The notes under the pieces are model-generated. The model was not told where the DNA came from. It ran no database searches and was given only the letters and a program-made list of their open reading frames with translations. Shown piece after piece: positions 21,719-36,184 of a DNA stretch of 64,000 nucleotides. Within the stretch, counting starts at the first letter, position 1. Each line of letters begins with the position of its first letter. The stretch is from Parasponia andersonii (lineage: Eukaryota > Streptophyta > Magnoliopsida > Rosales > Cannabaceae). The position numbers were made by a program, and so were the translations under genes. Location: positions 467,363-531,362 of the forward strand of contig JXTB01000244.1 in NCBI GenBank assembly GCA_002914805.1, read 5' to 3'.

Positions 21719-24700
21719 GTTAACTTCAACTAACAAAACAAATTACGGTTTCAACAATTTGTCTCATCTTTAATAATTTTCTTTTTATTTTATTTTATTT
21801 TCGGATAATTGAATAGGCAATGAGAAGATTCTCTTCATTGACCAAAATAAATAATCCAATAATGGAAAAAAAAAATTAATTAAAGTGGATAGACCAAATT
21901 ATCAAATCAAATTATTATGGAAAAATTACACAATCCAACATTTGCTTTACCTTTTTCGCAAAAATAATTGCGTATTCGAGAAATTATAATTTAACTCTTT
22001 TTTTTTTGAGTAAATTATAATCTAAAACTTTGAAACTGATTCTTTTTTTTTTTTTCCAATTTTTCCACTAGTCAACGGAACAAATGAAAATCTACAAATG
22101 AAAATACAAACTCATCCTCCATGGAGAAAAACATTAAACACTAAAAGCTCAACCAACTACATATAAAGTCTAAACAAAGTAAAATATTTTAAATAGTCAA
22201 CCATGTTTATAACCCAGATTGCTTATTTTTATTTATTTTTTATTTTTTTGAAAGGAGAGATTGCTTATTTTAATGGTTTATATTTGCTTTATTGAGTTTT
22301 ACCATGTTAATTTATATGATAATGTTAGCATCTTAAGATTCATCCCCTATTTTTAATCTTAATTTATACGGCATAAGATTTATGGATATTAAGATAACGA
22401 ACTTTAATAAGATTTATGGATATTAAGATAACGAACTTTACTAAATTTATTTGTGGTAAATTTTAATCAATCAATTAAATAAATTATATGCAATATTGGA
22501 ATTATATGCCACGTTGGTATTAAGAATGTGGAATACAAGGTGGAATCCGTGGTATTATTGTTTATTTATATGTTTTTTTTTATTGATAAAAGTTTATTTA
22601 TATGTAAGTATTGCGTGTACGAAGTTTTGAAGAAAATTCAAATTCAATTGTTTGAAGTATTATTTTCTAAAATACAAGTTTTTGCAAAAATGTAACAATT
22701 GAGTTTATCACTTTATTGTGTAGTTTTCCAACAAAATATTTGAGACTTTCTCACCTCATTTCAATTACAATATATCCCTCCTAGCTTTTATTTTATTTAA
22801 ACAAAAAATTAACATTGTATTCTTGGAAACTACATTTGATCGTTAGGAATCAAACATAAAATTTCAATTTCACTCTTGTCATACCTAGTTTTAGGAAAAC
22901 AACATTTAGCTGATGAAAATACACTTCTCATCAAGTATATCAAAATATAAATTTTTTTTTCTCTCTCTACCGTGTCTCCTCCCAACAAAAAAACCTAGCA
23001 TCGCCCTGCTTGGAGATCGGATAAGGGTTTTTCCTTTCTCCTTTTCTAGCCTTCTCTTCTGACCCTCTTTTTCTTTCTCTCTACTTCTTTTTTTTTTTTT
23101 TTTAAGTTTTAATAATTCCAAAATTAGATTTGGCTTGAAGTACCATTTTTTGTGCGAATTTTAATCTAGTTTAGATTTTAAATCTAAGATTCTTCTTAGA
23201 TTTAGATATGTTTAGTCGCCGATTTTTATTTTTTTTTCTTTTCCACAAGTATGGATCTCAATTTGTGTTTGTCTCATATAGTTTACTCGTCTAGGAATAC
23301 AGTTAGGAGTAAGCGTTGAAAGCAAAAGATTATTAATAGTCCTTGTTACCTAATACTCTTGAAGAATCAGGGTAACCCACACATTTGTTCTTAGTTGTAT
23401 TTGTGATTCATTTTTTGTCTACTTTATTGACGAGTTTGAAATTTTAATCCTTATATTTACATTATAATTTGAAGCATTTTGTTTGATTCCCTTGTGAAGC
23501 CCGTTTATATCAAATATATATAAAACTTATTTTCAAATAGCTTCTAAAATCATGAATTTTATTATGTTTTTCAATTTTATATTATTTCATGACAACTTTT
23601 TTTTAATTTAGAACTTATTTCGAAATAGTTTCCATTTCATAAAACTGAACATAAAAAATATTTTCACCATTTAAATTGTTTTCCTAAAATCAAATATAAA
23701 AAGTGAAACTAAAATTTTATGTTAGAATTTCAATGGGTGAAATTATGGTCTCCAAACAAAAAAATATAAGGTTAAATTTTTAAACATTAAAAAGTACCGT
23801 AGATATATGTGTAACCACCTCAATTCATTTCAATAACAAATATTGAAAGCCATGTAATGTAATATGATATCAAGAAAAGAAAATTTTCAAAAAAGAAACA
23901 TTATACAGTAACCGTTGAGTTGGTCCCCACGTGTGACGTGATTTTTGAAAACTTTGACCTTTTCTTTTCGCATCTGCCATGATTTTACGTGACATTCATT
24001 CCATAAGATTTATGTTAAGAACATTTTATATTAGCCAACATTCCGATTAATGTTATTGGTCCTGTCTCAAGTTGACGACCAAAAAAAATCTAAATATTCA
24101 AATAGTTCAATTTCACTGGTGCAAGTTGAAACAAAAGCCACAACCAAGAACTAACTAAATATACATGTTTGCAATGTATAATAGTAATAATAATAAATTA
24201 GAAGTGTGAAGTCTCTTTTCCTGTCTTTTTTTACACCTTTTTATCTTATTTTAAAAAAAAAGAATTATCTCATTGTTTAATATGTGATTTTCACTATTAT
24301 TTTAACATTTCAATAATATAATAAATCACTTTAAAATTTACGTGTTAGGCCCTAAACCCTAAACTAAGAAATTGCAAGAGTGGAACTAGTATTCTTATTT
24401 GTCCTAGATATTGGGCTTGAAGAGTTCCCAAATCATAGTCCAAATTGTTCCAATGTTAATCAAGAAAAGGAATGAGTCCGAAGTGGTCCCTTGCAGTGGA
24501 TCCACGAAAATTTCAAATGGGCAAGGCAATTATGTGTGGTGGCTTTGATAATATATACATGTATATACATTCTTTCTCACTTGTATTATTTATATATACT
24601 CAATATTTGATGATGGCATAGCACTATTTTCTGACTTTACAGAAGGCCTGCAGAAAGAGCCATGTGCAACAAAGCATCATAAGCCAAAAAAACATGAGCT

Positions 24701-25344
24701 GGTCTCCATTTTCTTCTTCATATCCAATCTTACGAATTACAATGTGGGTTGTGGTGGCCATGTCGTTTTAGTTCACATTTTTTTTAATTATTATTCTGAA
24801 CATTTAATACTCACAAGCCTTTCGTTGACTTTTTGGCAGACAAATCCTCATCTGCTAAACATTTCGTTGGTTGACTTTGACTAGAAGGAATACATAAACG
24901 TGGGAATGGGATACAGCTGCCATTGACCTTCAGTGTACGTATCTGTCATTCAAAACGTCCATTTCATGCAACTTCGACACCAAAAATTTTCCTTTAGCAA
25001 GAGAAAAAAAATGGCGATTTTCCAACCCAGAAAAAAAAAAAAAGCTTCGATAGATACGATGAAAATGTTTATTTAACAGGAGTGATATATATATATACGG
25101 TATAAGTTGACGAGGGTCATGGGATATAAACAAAACTAAGATAAAGCAACAAATGAAAAAATCGAACAAGCTTTCTTGTCAGTCTGTTGTATAAGCACTA
25201 ATAGATACACTGAACATCAATAATTTTCAAAAGGAAAGGAGGAAAAAAATTGTGTTAAACTCCTGTAAAACATGATATTCTTGCAATGAACCACATGTGA
25301 GTGTAAGAATAAGAGGGAATTTTACAGTAAAAGCAGGAAGTTTA
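21719..25344. other. Intergenic AT-rich region
   Basis: No supported gene. It contains the upstream region of the Rab7-like gene, many poly-A/T tracts, an imperfect pyrimidine-rich block at 22950-23105, a CACGTG-like G-box (CCACGTGTGACGTG) near 23928, and the downstream region of PERK from about 24900. Small open frames (22906-23121, 24930-25169) are low complexity. Confidence 0.6.
22375..22441. repeat. 34-bp tandem duplication
   Basis: A 34-bp unit starting AAGATTTATGGATATTAAG is present twice in direct succession with essentially no divergence. Confidence 0.85.
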
Positions 25345-28300
25345 CTATCCGCTGAAACCTTGGCTGTCTCTCTTTATCTTTCCCATCTCCATTTCCCGGG
25401 TGGTTTGGCCTTGGCTGTCTCTCTTTATCTTTCCCATCTCCATTTCCCGGGTGGTTTGGCCTTCGCTGCTCGAACCAGATGGATAGAGACCGTAGTCGCT
25501 GGTCCGTCCACTGTACTCGCTGCTGGCGCCGTACTCTTGGCTTCCTAATGCCATCTTCCTGAACTTCTTCATATCCTCGTTGTATTGGCTCGTATCGTAG
25601 TCTGAGCTTCCATGAGAACTGTAAACGCTGCTGTGTCCAGGCGTGATTCCTTCATTGAGATCAGCAAGAGAAACATCTCCCTCCAAAGCACGAACAATCT
25701 GCTTGTTTCAGTTAATGCAGAAGAATAAATTTGTTGCCATCCAGAAGTAGCAATTTTATAAACACCAATTTTATAAACATAAAATCAATGTAGACTTCAA
25801 AAAAAAAAAAGGGTAACAACAAAATCTAACTTGCAGGCAGTTACGCATGCCAACAAAATTTCAGTTTGAATAATGATTCAAAGTGTCCAGTCCTAACTTA
25901 ACTCTTCGCAGAAGAAGCCATCAATGAACTAATAAAACTGCTGTTAGTTTGACTGACTTTGTATATGAACTTAGGCTAGTGCTGATCTGGGCAAGTGAAG
26001 AAAGAAAATTTGATTTCAATTCGATTACTGAAGAAAAATCACCTGGCTCATTCGTGGCCGACGCTTTGCAGAATGACGCACACAAGCTGCAGCGCAAGCA
26101 ACCAGACGAGTCATCTCATTTTGGTCATAATTTTGCAGCCTTTGATCAACCAGCGAGTCAAAAATTCTCTCTTCCAAAGCTCGATGGAGCAACGGCCTTG
26201 CCTGCAATACCAACAGACAGTTTACTTATCCAATAGCACATCACAATCTTTTACATCCCAAGCTGTAGAAATCGGCAATCAGCCGTGCCCAACAGGGTAA
26301 CCCAATAATTAAGACCAAAAAGAGAGCACGTACAGATTCTAAAGAACGTACTACTCACCCAGTCTACCAAACTATCATCTGTATAAGTTTGGGACATATC
26401 AACTGGTCGGCGCCCAGTAATTAACTCCAAAAGCATGACTCCAAAGGAAAAAACGTCAGATTTTTCAGTGAGTTTCCCACTAGAAGCATATTCTGGCGCC
26501 AGATACCTGCATGTGTTAAACATGAAGACTAATTAAATCATATGTTAGCAGCGCATCATATATCATAAAGCTCATCGGCATATAGACAATTGATCAGGCA
26601 ATGTTATATACGTCATTACAGTCAGAGAATCATGCACAGTCAAGACTTAATGACATGGAATACACTGCAATACCCAGTAACTAATTCACAAGAATCATCA
26701 CTAATAATGTTTACTATATAGCTGACTGCTTGGAGTCAGATTTCAAGATGACATAGCATATGCATTCAAGGGCCAAACAGATTTAGCCTATGCAAACTAA
26801 TACGGATGTTTGGAAATCAATGAAACAAAACATAAGTCTGACTACTCCTACTTACCCAAAAGTTCCCATCACTCGAGTTGAGACATGAGTATTGAGGTCA
26901 GAAGAAAACTTTGCAAGTCCAAAATCCGCAACCTGCGAAAAAGACAACAGGTTAGACATCTTTCTTATCAAAGCAAACTCAATTGAACATGTTTAAACCT
27001 TTGTTAATATAGTCATTACTTCCAAATTGCACTAATTGATTCCTAATGCATCATCTCAAAGGAATGAGTAAAATCAAAAAAAAAAAAAAGAAATTCAAGT
27101 AGAGTACGATGAATTACCTTGGCCTCAAACTTGAAATCTAAAAGTATATTAGCTGCTTTGATATCACGATGAATGATTTTAGGATGACCTGCATACAACA
27201 ATTTATAGAGTGAAAAAATGAAGGAGAAATCCATTATAAACAATTGTAAATTGATCTTTGTCTTTACATCAGCTGTGCGTATGATCAGCACCCATGCAGA
27301 CTCAAAGAGAGAACTTACAATCCTCATGTAGATATGCGAGTCCTTTAGCAGATCCTAGAGCAAGTTTAAGTCTGGTAGGCCAGTCCATGGTGGGTCGATC
27401 CTTTCCTGCAATATAAACCATCAGCCATTTTAGCATCACAGATTTAAAAAAGGACAAAAAAATAAGTGCAACTGGCGAGATAAAAATGCTATTAAAAAAA
27501 AAAAAATTATGCTTGCATCAAGGCAATGAAAATGTAATTTTCAGCTACTGTTTTTTTAGAAACTACACAAGAATAGAGGGCAATAAATTTTTTTTTGTAC
27601 CATGTAGGTGGAATTCCAGAGTGTTGTTCGGAACAAATTCGTAAACAAGCATTCTCTGGGACCCAAACATGCAGTAACCAACAAGCGAAACAAGGTGCTT
27701 GTGATGTACTCGGCTAATTATATCTACTTCTGCCTGAAACTCACGCTCCCCTTGACCGCTGCCAGCTTTGAGCTGCTTGACTGCCACTTCCTTCCCGTTT
27801 GGAAGGACTCCCTTGTGGACATAACCAAATCCACCTTGTCCAAGGAGATTGTCCTTGGAGAAGCCATCCGTTGCCAATGCTAACTCCTCATACGTAAATG
27901 TACTCTTCGAGAAGCCTAAAGCATAGCCTGGAGGTGGCGGTGGAAGAGGATTGTCGGATCCCGAATAATTGGAGGCAGATCCTCCACTGCTGCTTGTGAA
28001 AACTGGTGGTGGTGGCGGTCTAGGACTATATGCTGGAGGGTGTGGAGGCCGTGATGCAACTGGCGGTGGAGGAGATGGTTTCGGCATGATGACATGATCC
28101 GGAGGAGGAGGATGTTGCTGCCAACGATGTGGCGGACCACCATAAATGTTATCTGGCAAAGAGGAAAAAAAAAATAGCCACTTGGTTTCATCATCCAGAG
28201 TGAGAACTAACTAAGGATATGACTAGAACATGGAAGTAAAACAAATACTTAAATAGCTTTGATAAAACACTATGAAGTTGCACTGTCCTATTATCAGACA

Positions 28301-29315
28301 GTAGCACTTCAACCTTTTCCATTCGAAAGTTATTTTTTTTATTTTTTTATTTTTTTTAAAAAAAGGGTTTTGTTCTTCCTAGAGATCAGCTTAGAAATAA
28401 CCTAGGATATGGTCTCATGATTCCCGGAAACATTTTCTTAAAAACAAAAACAAAGAAAACAAATAAACAATTTTTCACGAGTCAAAAAAAACACACACAC
28501 GTTAATAAAAATGCAGGCAATGTTAGCAATTTCAGATATGGGATAAAAACTTCTAAATTCATAAGAAATGCTTATCAATGACCAGATCTAAAAACGTCTC
28601 CCAAACCCAGAAAAATTTAAGAAATTCGAAAATTTTACATGTAAACAAAAAACATCAACATATTTTGACCCAATTTTTCAAATATTTTATTTTTCTTCAA
28701 AAAAAATGAAAGTAAGAAAAGCTTTATACCTTTAGGCCCAGGAGGTGGGGGAGGAGCATAGTAAGCTTCATCGTCGTGTCTCCTCCTCCTCTTCTTCTTG
28801 GAACAACACACGCACAGAATGCTCAGCACCACTAGCACCGCCACTGCGGCTATCGCTATCCCCACCACAACCCCCGTCGACAGGGTCGGCGAACCCGAAG
28901 ACGGCGGAGTCGACGGACTCGACGACCTAGACGGGGGGGGCGGGCTACTACGGCTCGGATTCGACGGCGTGTTGGACCGTGACGGAGGCGGCGGAGAGCT
29001 CGACGGAGTGGATGGAGTCGTGGACGGCGTCGAAGGCGGAGGCGGTGAGGCCGATGAGGTCGGAGGCGGCGTAGTGGTGGGAGGCGTGGGGACTGGGGTC
29101 GTGGGCGACGGCGGCGAGGGAGTGGCGGACGGTGGTGGAGATGAGGTGGCTGGTGGGGGCTGAGAGGGAGTGGCTGGTGGAGGTGCGGGAGTTGATGGAG
29201 GTGGCTGGGATGGCGTCGATGGCGGCGGCGCCGAGCTTGGGGTCGACGGCGGTGTTGCGGTTGTATTGGTCGCCGGCGGCGACGTTGGCGCCGGTGAACT
29301 TCCCGGAGTTGACAT
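25345..29315 (-). CDS. Proline-rich extensin-like receptor kinase (PERK)
   Basis: Eight minus-strand exons: 28730-29315, 27601-28152, 27319-27405, 27118-27188, 26856-26932, 26359-26506, 26043-26201, 25345-25698. They join in frame to 2034 nt (677 aa). Residues 1-~145 are a Pro/Ser/Thr-rich extracellular region without a classical signal peptide, as usual for PERKs. A membrane helix (~148-171) is followed by KKKRRRR. A second Pro-rich stretch precedes a Ser/Thr kinase: [11 protein letters not shown] loop, VAVKQLK lysine, [11 protein letters not shown] (D~417), DFG (~435) and APE (YLAPEYAS). PERKs sit at the plasma membrane and are implicated in cell-wall sensing; ligand and substrates here are unknown. 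A 17-residue tandem duplication lies near the C-terminus. All catalytic residues are present and all introns are GT-AG. Confidence 0.93.
25358..25459 (-). repeat. 51-bp in-frame tandem duplication in PERK last exon
   Basis: Two consecutive identical 51-bp units (25358-25408 and 25409-25459) encode [17 protein letters not shown] twice, just before the terminal FSG. The duplication preserves the frame and leaves the original end of the protein intact. Confidence 0.95.
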
Positions 29316-32300
29316 CAGAAGAACCCAAAAAGAAAAAAAGTGGAAAATGCCCCCTAGTCTCTCTTGCCGAAACTTCTTTCTCTCTCTAACTATCTAGCCT
29401 TTTAGAGAGAGAGTGTATGTGTCTTTGTTCGTACAAGAGAGAGAATTGAGCAGTGAATTCAGGAAAAAATAGGAAAGAATTGAGCTTTCGAGGACTCAGT
29501 TTCTCATTTTTCTTTTTTCTTTTTTAAAAAATTTTCTTTTTCAAGTTTCGCTTTTTCAGAATGGAGAGAGAGAGGCGTATTAAGGAGAAAGAAGAGGTGT
29601 GATCCTCTGCTATGGCGACACTGGATAACCCAGCTGTGCCTGTTGAAGAAGGGAAAAAAAAAAAAAAAAAAAAAAAAACAACCCCAGACGGAAGGGGTAA
29701 GCTGGTAAATTGGTGGACCCCACACGATTGGCCCGCGCGTTTCTCCGTCTCTTACTCGGTTTGGATTTTTTTTTTTCCCGAGCCCATTGGGTGGGGCCTC
29801 CCTTATTTTTATTATTATTTATTTTAAAAAAAAAAAGGTAGGGACGGCTTGTCATGTGCTTATTTTGAGATTTAGGCTTTGAGTTTTGAGTTGGTAATAC
29901 CTGCAGTTATATTATTAGTCTTCCATCGGATTGCACCCACCTTACGATATTCTCATGTGGGTCCAAGTCCAACCCCAAAAGTTTGCCAATTAAAATATTC
30001 TATTTTGTGGGCCCTATTATTCCGTTGCAATATTTGTTATATGCATGTGTTCACATCCAAACTTATGGGCTTAAACTAGTTATTTCATCATTTTTTTTCC
30101 CTAGACAAAGTATATGATCAAATCATTTTTTTTTCCCGAAACAAAGTAACAAATATATACGATCAAGTTTAAAAATAGAAATATAATATATTAAATAACT
30201 AAAATTATAAAAAATAAATATTTAATTATAATTTTTAAAATATAAACATTGATTTTAATTAATTTTAAAAATTGATTATTCACTTAATTTTCTGTAAAAT
30301 TATTTAGATGGGAAAAGTTTTTTTTTCACTTTTAAAATATATTTAAAATTAAAATATGTATTTGAAAAAGATATTTTGACACTTTATAACTTAGTAAACT
30401 CAATTCTTCCTTCCAAAAGAAAAAGAAAATATTAGCATATAATAAATCTCTCGTCTTTTTTTAATTATGAAAAAATGGTTTACATTAGATATTAAGTTAA
30501 GACATATTCAATTCGGTGGGACTTTTTTTTTTTTTTTTGTGGGTGTTGCTACATAGTGGCAATTATTTATTCTTTAATGCATATAATATTAACTTTAATA
30601 GTTTATGATCATCTTCTAACATTTTGTGTAGTCACAAGATAATATCTTTTACCTTCCTCAATTGGGGAATTTCGTGGATACAAATACATATGCCTTCAAT
30701 AACAGTAGATCATTTTATATACATAGATAAAGTGCTTGTCGTTTCACATTAAAAGGAAAACAACCTATATTTGAAACTTAGATAGGCAAAACAATTCATG
30801 TATTGTCATTGCCAAATGGGGTGGAAGTGTGGAACCATGTATTGGACATATAAAGAATAATCAAAATCAAACACAAGAAGATATGAAATTATTATAAATA
30901 AAAAAAAAAGTAGATATGAAATAATGAACAACTAATGCTGAAAAGATATAGAACCTAATGATCGATTACTATTTATGTAGGGGCATTCAAATGAATAATG
31001 AAAAATAAGAATCGACCACAAATGATAATAATAAAAAGGAAGAAAATCAGAATGTTATTTTCTAATTTATTTTCTATAGTGAGGTGTCAAAATGATGGGA
31101 TTGGACATTGAAGTCTTTTTCTTAAAGAAAATGAGTAGGTGGTGCCGTGGTGCTTTGAGCTACAAAAGCAAAAAAAAAAAAATTCACAACGCAGAGAATA
31201 GGATTCGAGACAAACTGCCATTAGCAAATTCATAGATTTTTTTTTTTTTTTTTTTGGCTGGGAGCAAATTCATAAATGTTAGTTAAGAATTGCAGATTAT
31301 GCTACCTATACTGCCCACTAGGAACAAATTCTGTTCTTTGAAGTTATCCAATCACATCTGTCTTTGGTCACTTGATCAGTTTTCATCTCTCTCTTCTCCT
31401 TTTATTTTATTTTTGTATGCTTGCGTGTGTTTATTTCATAAATTGTTTATTTATTTGTTTGTTTATTTAATGCCTCAAACATCAACTTCCTGACAAGAAT
31501 ACTTAGCAGCAGAGCCTGAAACTTCCAAATAGTAAGAGAACAAAAGAAATATGAGACAAAAACAATTTGGTATTTGCCTATACGAATGGGGAGCCCGTAA
31601 TTGCAGCCTCCCTTCTCACAATTGTTGCTTTTCTTAATTTTGGAATTGGCGAGTGGAATGTGACTTTCTTATTGATAATAATAAAGGGAAGATGTGTAAG
31701 GTTATGCAGCATAGTTTTTCTTTTCACAAAAAACTTTTTTAAAAAAAAAAAAAAAAAAACGAAAAAGGAAGAGGTTTATGCGGCATGGTGATCTAAGGGT
31801 AGCTTCACTAATTGAAAGCAACATAAGCATTTTTCAAGAAACATATGTGAATGCTAGAGTTGTCAGTTTATGATATATAAGGATTCTCTACTCCTTACCA
31901 ACCGAATTAATTGGCAGTCGGGCATTTTTTGTTAGTTTATTGGTAATTTGTTTTTCCTTTTTCAAATAAATTTTCCTTCAATCGTTGATACTAATAACCG
32001 TTGTTTACTAGTGTTTTCCGAGCAATGTTGTGGTCTGGGGTGCTTAAACTATCGCACTCATAAAGGCACAAGACTTACAAGCAAAAACTAAAAAATAAAT
32101 AAAATAAGTCACAAGACCCCTTCCGAAATTTATATGGGAATCTCAAAAATCTATTAATATGTGGAGCTTATTAGCACCGTAATTTTTTTTTTTTTTTAGC
32201 ATTATTCATGTTTTCTCGGCACTTTTGAACATTAAAAAAATTTGAGAAAATAATTTATGTGAATTAATCTACTCCCCATCGGCCATCATACTTTCCTTGT

Positions 32301-35300
32301 TATTTTCCCAAAAATGGGATAAAGCACATGAAAAAGAAAAATCGCTATATATGTATGAATTATTCTTTAAAAAAAGTGAGTTTAACTTAATTATTTTAAA
32401 AAAAAAAATAAATTTAACTAATAATTTCTATTTATTACAGAAAAAAAATAACTCAAACACCTCAACTCTTTAACTATTCCCATATATATATATATATAAT
32501 CCATGAAAATTTAACAGGCATATTTTTTTATTGTAAAAAATAAAATAAAGAAAGAGTATTAATACAGTCTTTTCATGTATTTCATTATAGCCATTGGAAC
32601 ACCATTTAATGGTGATCCAATGGCAAAAAAAAAAAAACCTACTCATAAGTAAAAAAAAAAATACATATTAGATTGGCAATCATATATAATATATATATAT
32701 ATATATGTGAATATACGAAAGATAAAGAGTTATATATAATATATATATATATGTGAATATACGAAAGATTAAGGTTATAAGATGCATGTTATTATAGGAT
32801 TTTCTAAGGAAGGAAGTCAGTCAAAGATTAGGTAATCCTAATTTATCTAATTATATAATTTATGCATTTTTATAGTAGCTGTGGCTGTTACTCTAAGTAA
32901 AGGTCACAACCAGCTGGAAAATCAACAGCTAACCAAACCAAAAGATTTTGACGTGTTTCCTATCATTTTAATCCCGACTTGGAATATTTAACGCGCAAAA
33001 ACGATAACACTTAAAATTAAGAAATAATTTTATACTATCATACATAAATATTAAATAACGTCACCTCTCAAATAAAATATTCTAACTTCATATTTCCGAA
33101 TCAAAGATTATTAAAATCGCTACTAATTAACACCATCTATATTCCACTTACAAATTTTTGTTTCTATTCCTTCTTAGTTCGTTTTTTTTTTTTTTTTTGT
33201 TCCATATGATTTGAAGATCTGAAATTGGAACGTGGAACAGTGGACCCTTGTCCAATGTGCTGTTCTTAAGTGGACGAAACCGAGTTATATACTAGCATTT
33301 ACATGATTTTGACTAATTAAAAACAATATATAAAATACCTATAATAAAAACTCAAATAACAAAATGAAAAATAAACACTACTAAGATAATATAGATGGCA
33401 GCATGGACTGGTTCAATCTTCTTCGGCTCTTAACTCAAAGGCAGGCGGCAAGCGGCGATTAAGTTCTTTCAAAGGCATCAATGGTGGTCTTATCTCTTCA
33501 ATAATGTTTTCGCTGGCGATTATTTCTAGTCAAATTTGTGATTACGGACAAAATGTTAAGGACCTTACCAGATATCAGTCCTTGTACATCATTATCCAAG
33601 AATAAGAATGCAATGCAAATCCTAAGACTCACCAGATTTTGTATACTAATTTGAGCTGTGCTATTTCAGTTGTGAGTCCCACATGAAATTTTAATGCTAC
33701 ATCAATAAACGGTCCAAATCATTCAGACTCGTAAATGTAGTTGTAGCAAAATTCTAAGACTCACGTAGCAATATGGACTGTAGTTTGTAGCATCTCTTTT
33801 AACACGTCGAATATAGTTCAATTTCCACCGAAGTGAATTCACGTAAAACTCACGTAGATCGTGATTACCACCAAGATGCTTTCGGATTTTTTGTCACACC
33901 TTTCTCTTTTGTAAGTACTTTGTTTCTCCTCATTTCCCAAAAGCATAATTTTTGGAGGGATTTTTTCTAATTGAGTTCATGTCAAAATCAAATGGAATCC
34001 GGAATGTCAATGTCAAAGACTATGTACATTTAAACCAAAAGTTTAAAGGAGAGAGAGAGAGAGAGAGAGAAAAAAAAAAGAAGAAGAAAAGATTATGATA
34101 TTGTGAAAGCATCTTAACACGCGTATATACAACTTAGCATATTAGGTTGTCTTGTTTGTGACGGTGATTTAATACTGAACTGATGGTTTTAGAGTCTAAT
34201 AGAGGGGGAATACGTGCTAAAGTTCTATAATAATCATGAAATAGTGTAAAGAATGGGTTTTCCATTAGTGATGATGATAATATTTTAAAATTGGTTTTAA
34301 TTAATTAATTAATTTATGTTTGATAATTAGATTAGCAAAACGGTCAGTCGAGAGGCGCAACTACATGTAGCTGGAAAATGATTCTAGAAACTAAGACGGA
34401 ACATGGTGAGCTGTGGTGACTGGAGTGGAGAGACGTATTCAAGCTGCATAGTTTGGACCAAAAACTTATTTGAATTGACAAATGTCATCCTTGCAATACA
34501 CTACCTCTTCTTCTCCATTAGTGCCAATTACTATTTTGATTATGGAGTTATTATTATCATAGGAAAGTTACACAACTTACGCTATGGGTTTGGAATTTTG
34601 AAAGTAGATCACAAAAGAAGGGGGAAAAAAAAAAAGAAGAAGAAGAAGGAAGATTGTTATGCAACAAAACATTTAAATAAACTCCCAACTGTAAATAAAT
34701 ATTCTACAAATTTACAAAATATACTCTTTGAAAACTTATGGATGTTAATTAAGAATGATAACTAAATATTTGTATCAAGTTTATAATTTGTAGACCAATT
34801 CACGTGACATTTATTTAACCTCACAAAATAATAATTACACTATAATTCTATTTTGAGTGGTAAGCGATTTATAATTATATATTGGCAATTTTTCACATTA
34901 AATGGTGTAAAATTTTGATATTAAAAACTAATATGTTTATTGAAAAAAAGAAAAGAAGCCAAAATAGAAAATATCAAAGAAAAGAAATTAAAATTGAAGT
35001 TCAAAATTTGATTTTCTTTTTTTTTTTTTTTTTGGTTTTAAATAATGAAGATGAAATAACTGAAACTATTTCCGCATGCAAAACACAAGTTTCTTAAATC
35101 ACTCGCCGTGGTATGGTAGTGTTCCTCTCCTCCCAGAGGGGCACGTGGTCCCCATACAATGGGGTTCATAACTCTAAACAAGGCATGCTTGACCCTGCAG
35201 TTGCACCGCACCAACACAATTGACCAAAATTCCAATTCAAGACATCTCATGACTGGGTCCCACTCCTTCATCCCCTTGTCGTTTTTCAGACTTTTGAACA

Positions 35301-36184
35301 ATAAATTTGATGATATTTTATTTTTTAAAAAATAATTAAAAAGAAAAAACGTGGAAAAGGAAGCGCTGGGAACTGTCACATGGTTGTTGGTATTATTGTA
35401 ATTTTAAGTTTAATTGGTTTTTCTCATAATTAGTGCCATAACATTCGCTCTTTTCTCAGACTAAACGGCAAATATTCACAGCTCAGCTGTATACAGCTAA
35501 TGCCGCTTTTGTATCATTTCTTTCCCATTTAATTATTACTAACTGCCGTTATATCGGTCAGCAACCCCAATTATTTTTAATTGGGTCTTGGATTCTGCAT
35601 CTTTTCGAACCTAAACGACACTATTAAACGACAAGAGTTCAATTTTTATTTTATTCAACTACGACTTAACAAACTCCTATCAAGCTTATTTATTTATTTA
35701 CTATCAATTTTATGTCATGAAAACCCAGAAAAACAAAGAGGAAATAAATGAACCAAAGCGTACTATGGTGACAAATTGTCATGCATAGACCCTTCTTTCT
35801 TTTTAGGGGAAAAAAATTGAAAGGAGCAACAAAAGAAGCTGAAATTGAATTTCTTTACAAATCAATTAACAATTTATACATGTTTTTAAGCATCTCTACG
35901 GAAGATGTTTCAGTTACAACATAAATTTAGTGCCTTTTTTTCTTCTTTTTCGCTTTTTGGTATAGAGAACCCATAAAAGCTCTAACTATAAATGGGCATG
36001 GTCAAACATATAAATTCCTAATGATCAATGGTGCTCAAGTGACTGAACATGCAGGGGACAAAAACTGCATTTACGAGAGTTCTGTTGCTTAAGCCATCTT
36101 ATCAACCAAAGGTGCTCCTTTGTGTAAAATAGCATTTTCCCATTATGTTCGGACTGCTTTTTGGTTTTAGTGACAGGTGAAAAC
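29316..36184. other. Intergenic AT-rich region between PERK and NYC1
   Basis: PERK's leader and promoter lie at about 29316-29700, with GA-rich and poly-T tracts (a long A run at about 29655-29678). No supported gene in the rest. It includes simple repeats near 32480-32500 and 34050-34070 (GA), long T/A homopolymers, and a less AT-rich stretch at 35100-35290 without a convincing frame. NYC1's 3' flank starts at about 35880. Confidence 0.6.
32682..32770. repeat. AT-microsatellite with ~51-bp tandem duplication
   Basis: (AT)n followed by GTGAATATACGAAAGAT occurs twice in succession, the second copy ending near 32770. Confidence 0.8.

Noticed and set aside
28745..29397. Gly/Asp-rich plus-strand ORFs opposite PERK exon 1
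   Set aside because: Shadow frames of the Pro/Ser-rich coding strand.
35038..35379. 113-codon minus-strand ORF in a less AT-rich patch
   Set aside because: No domain, no signal of splicing, and the translation is Phe/Asn-rich at the start; more likely spacer.
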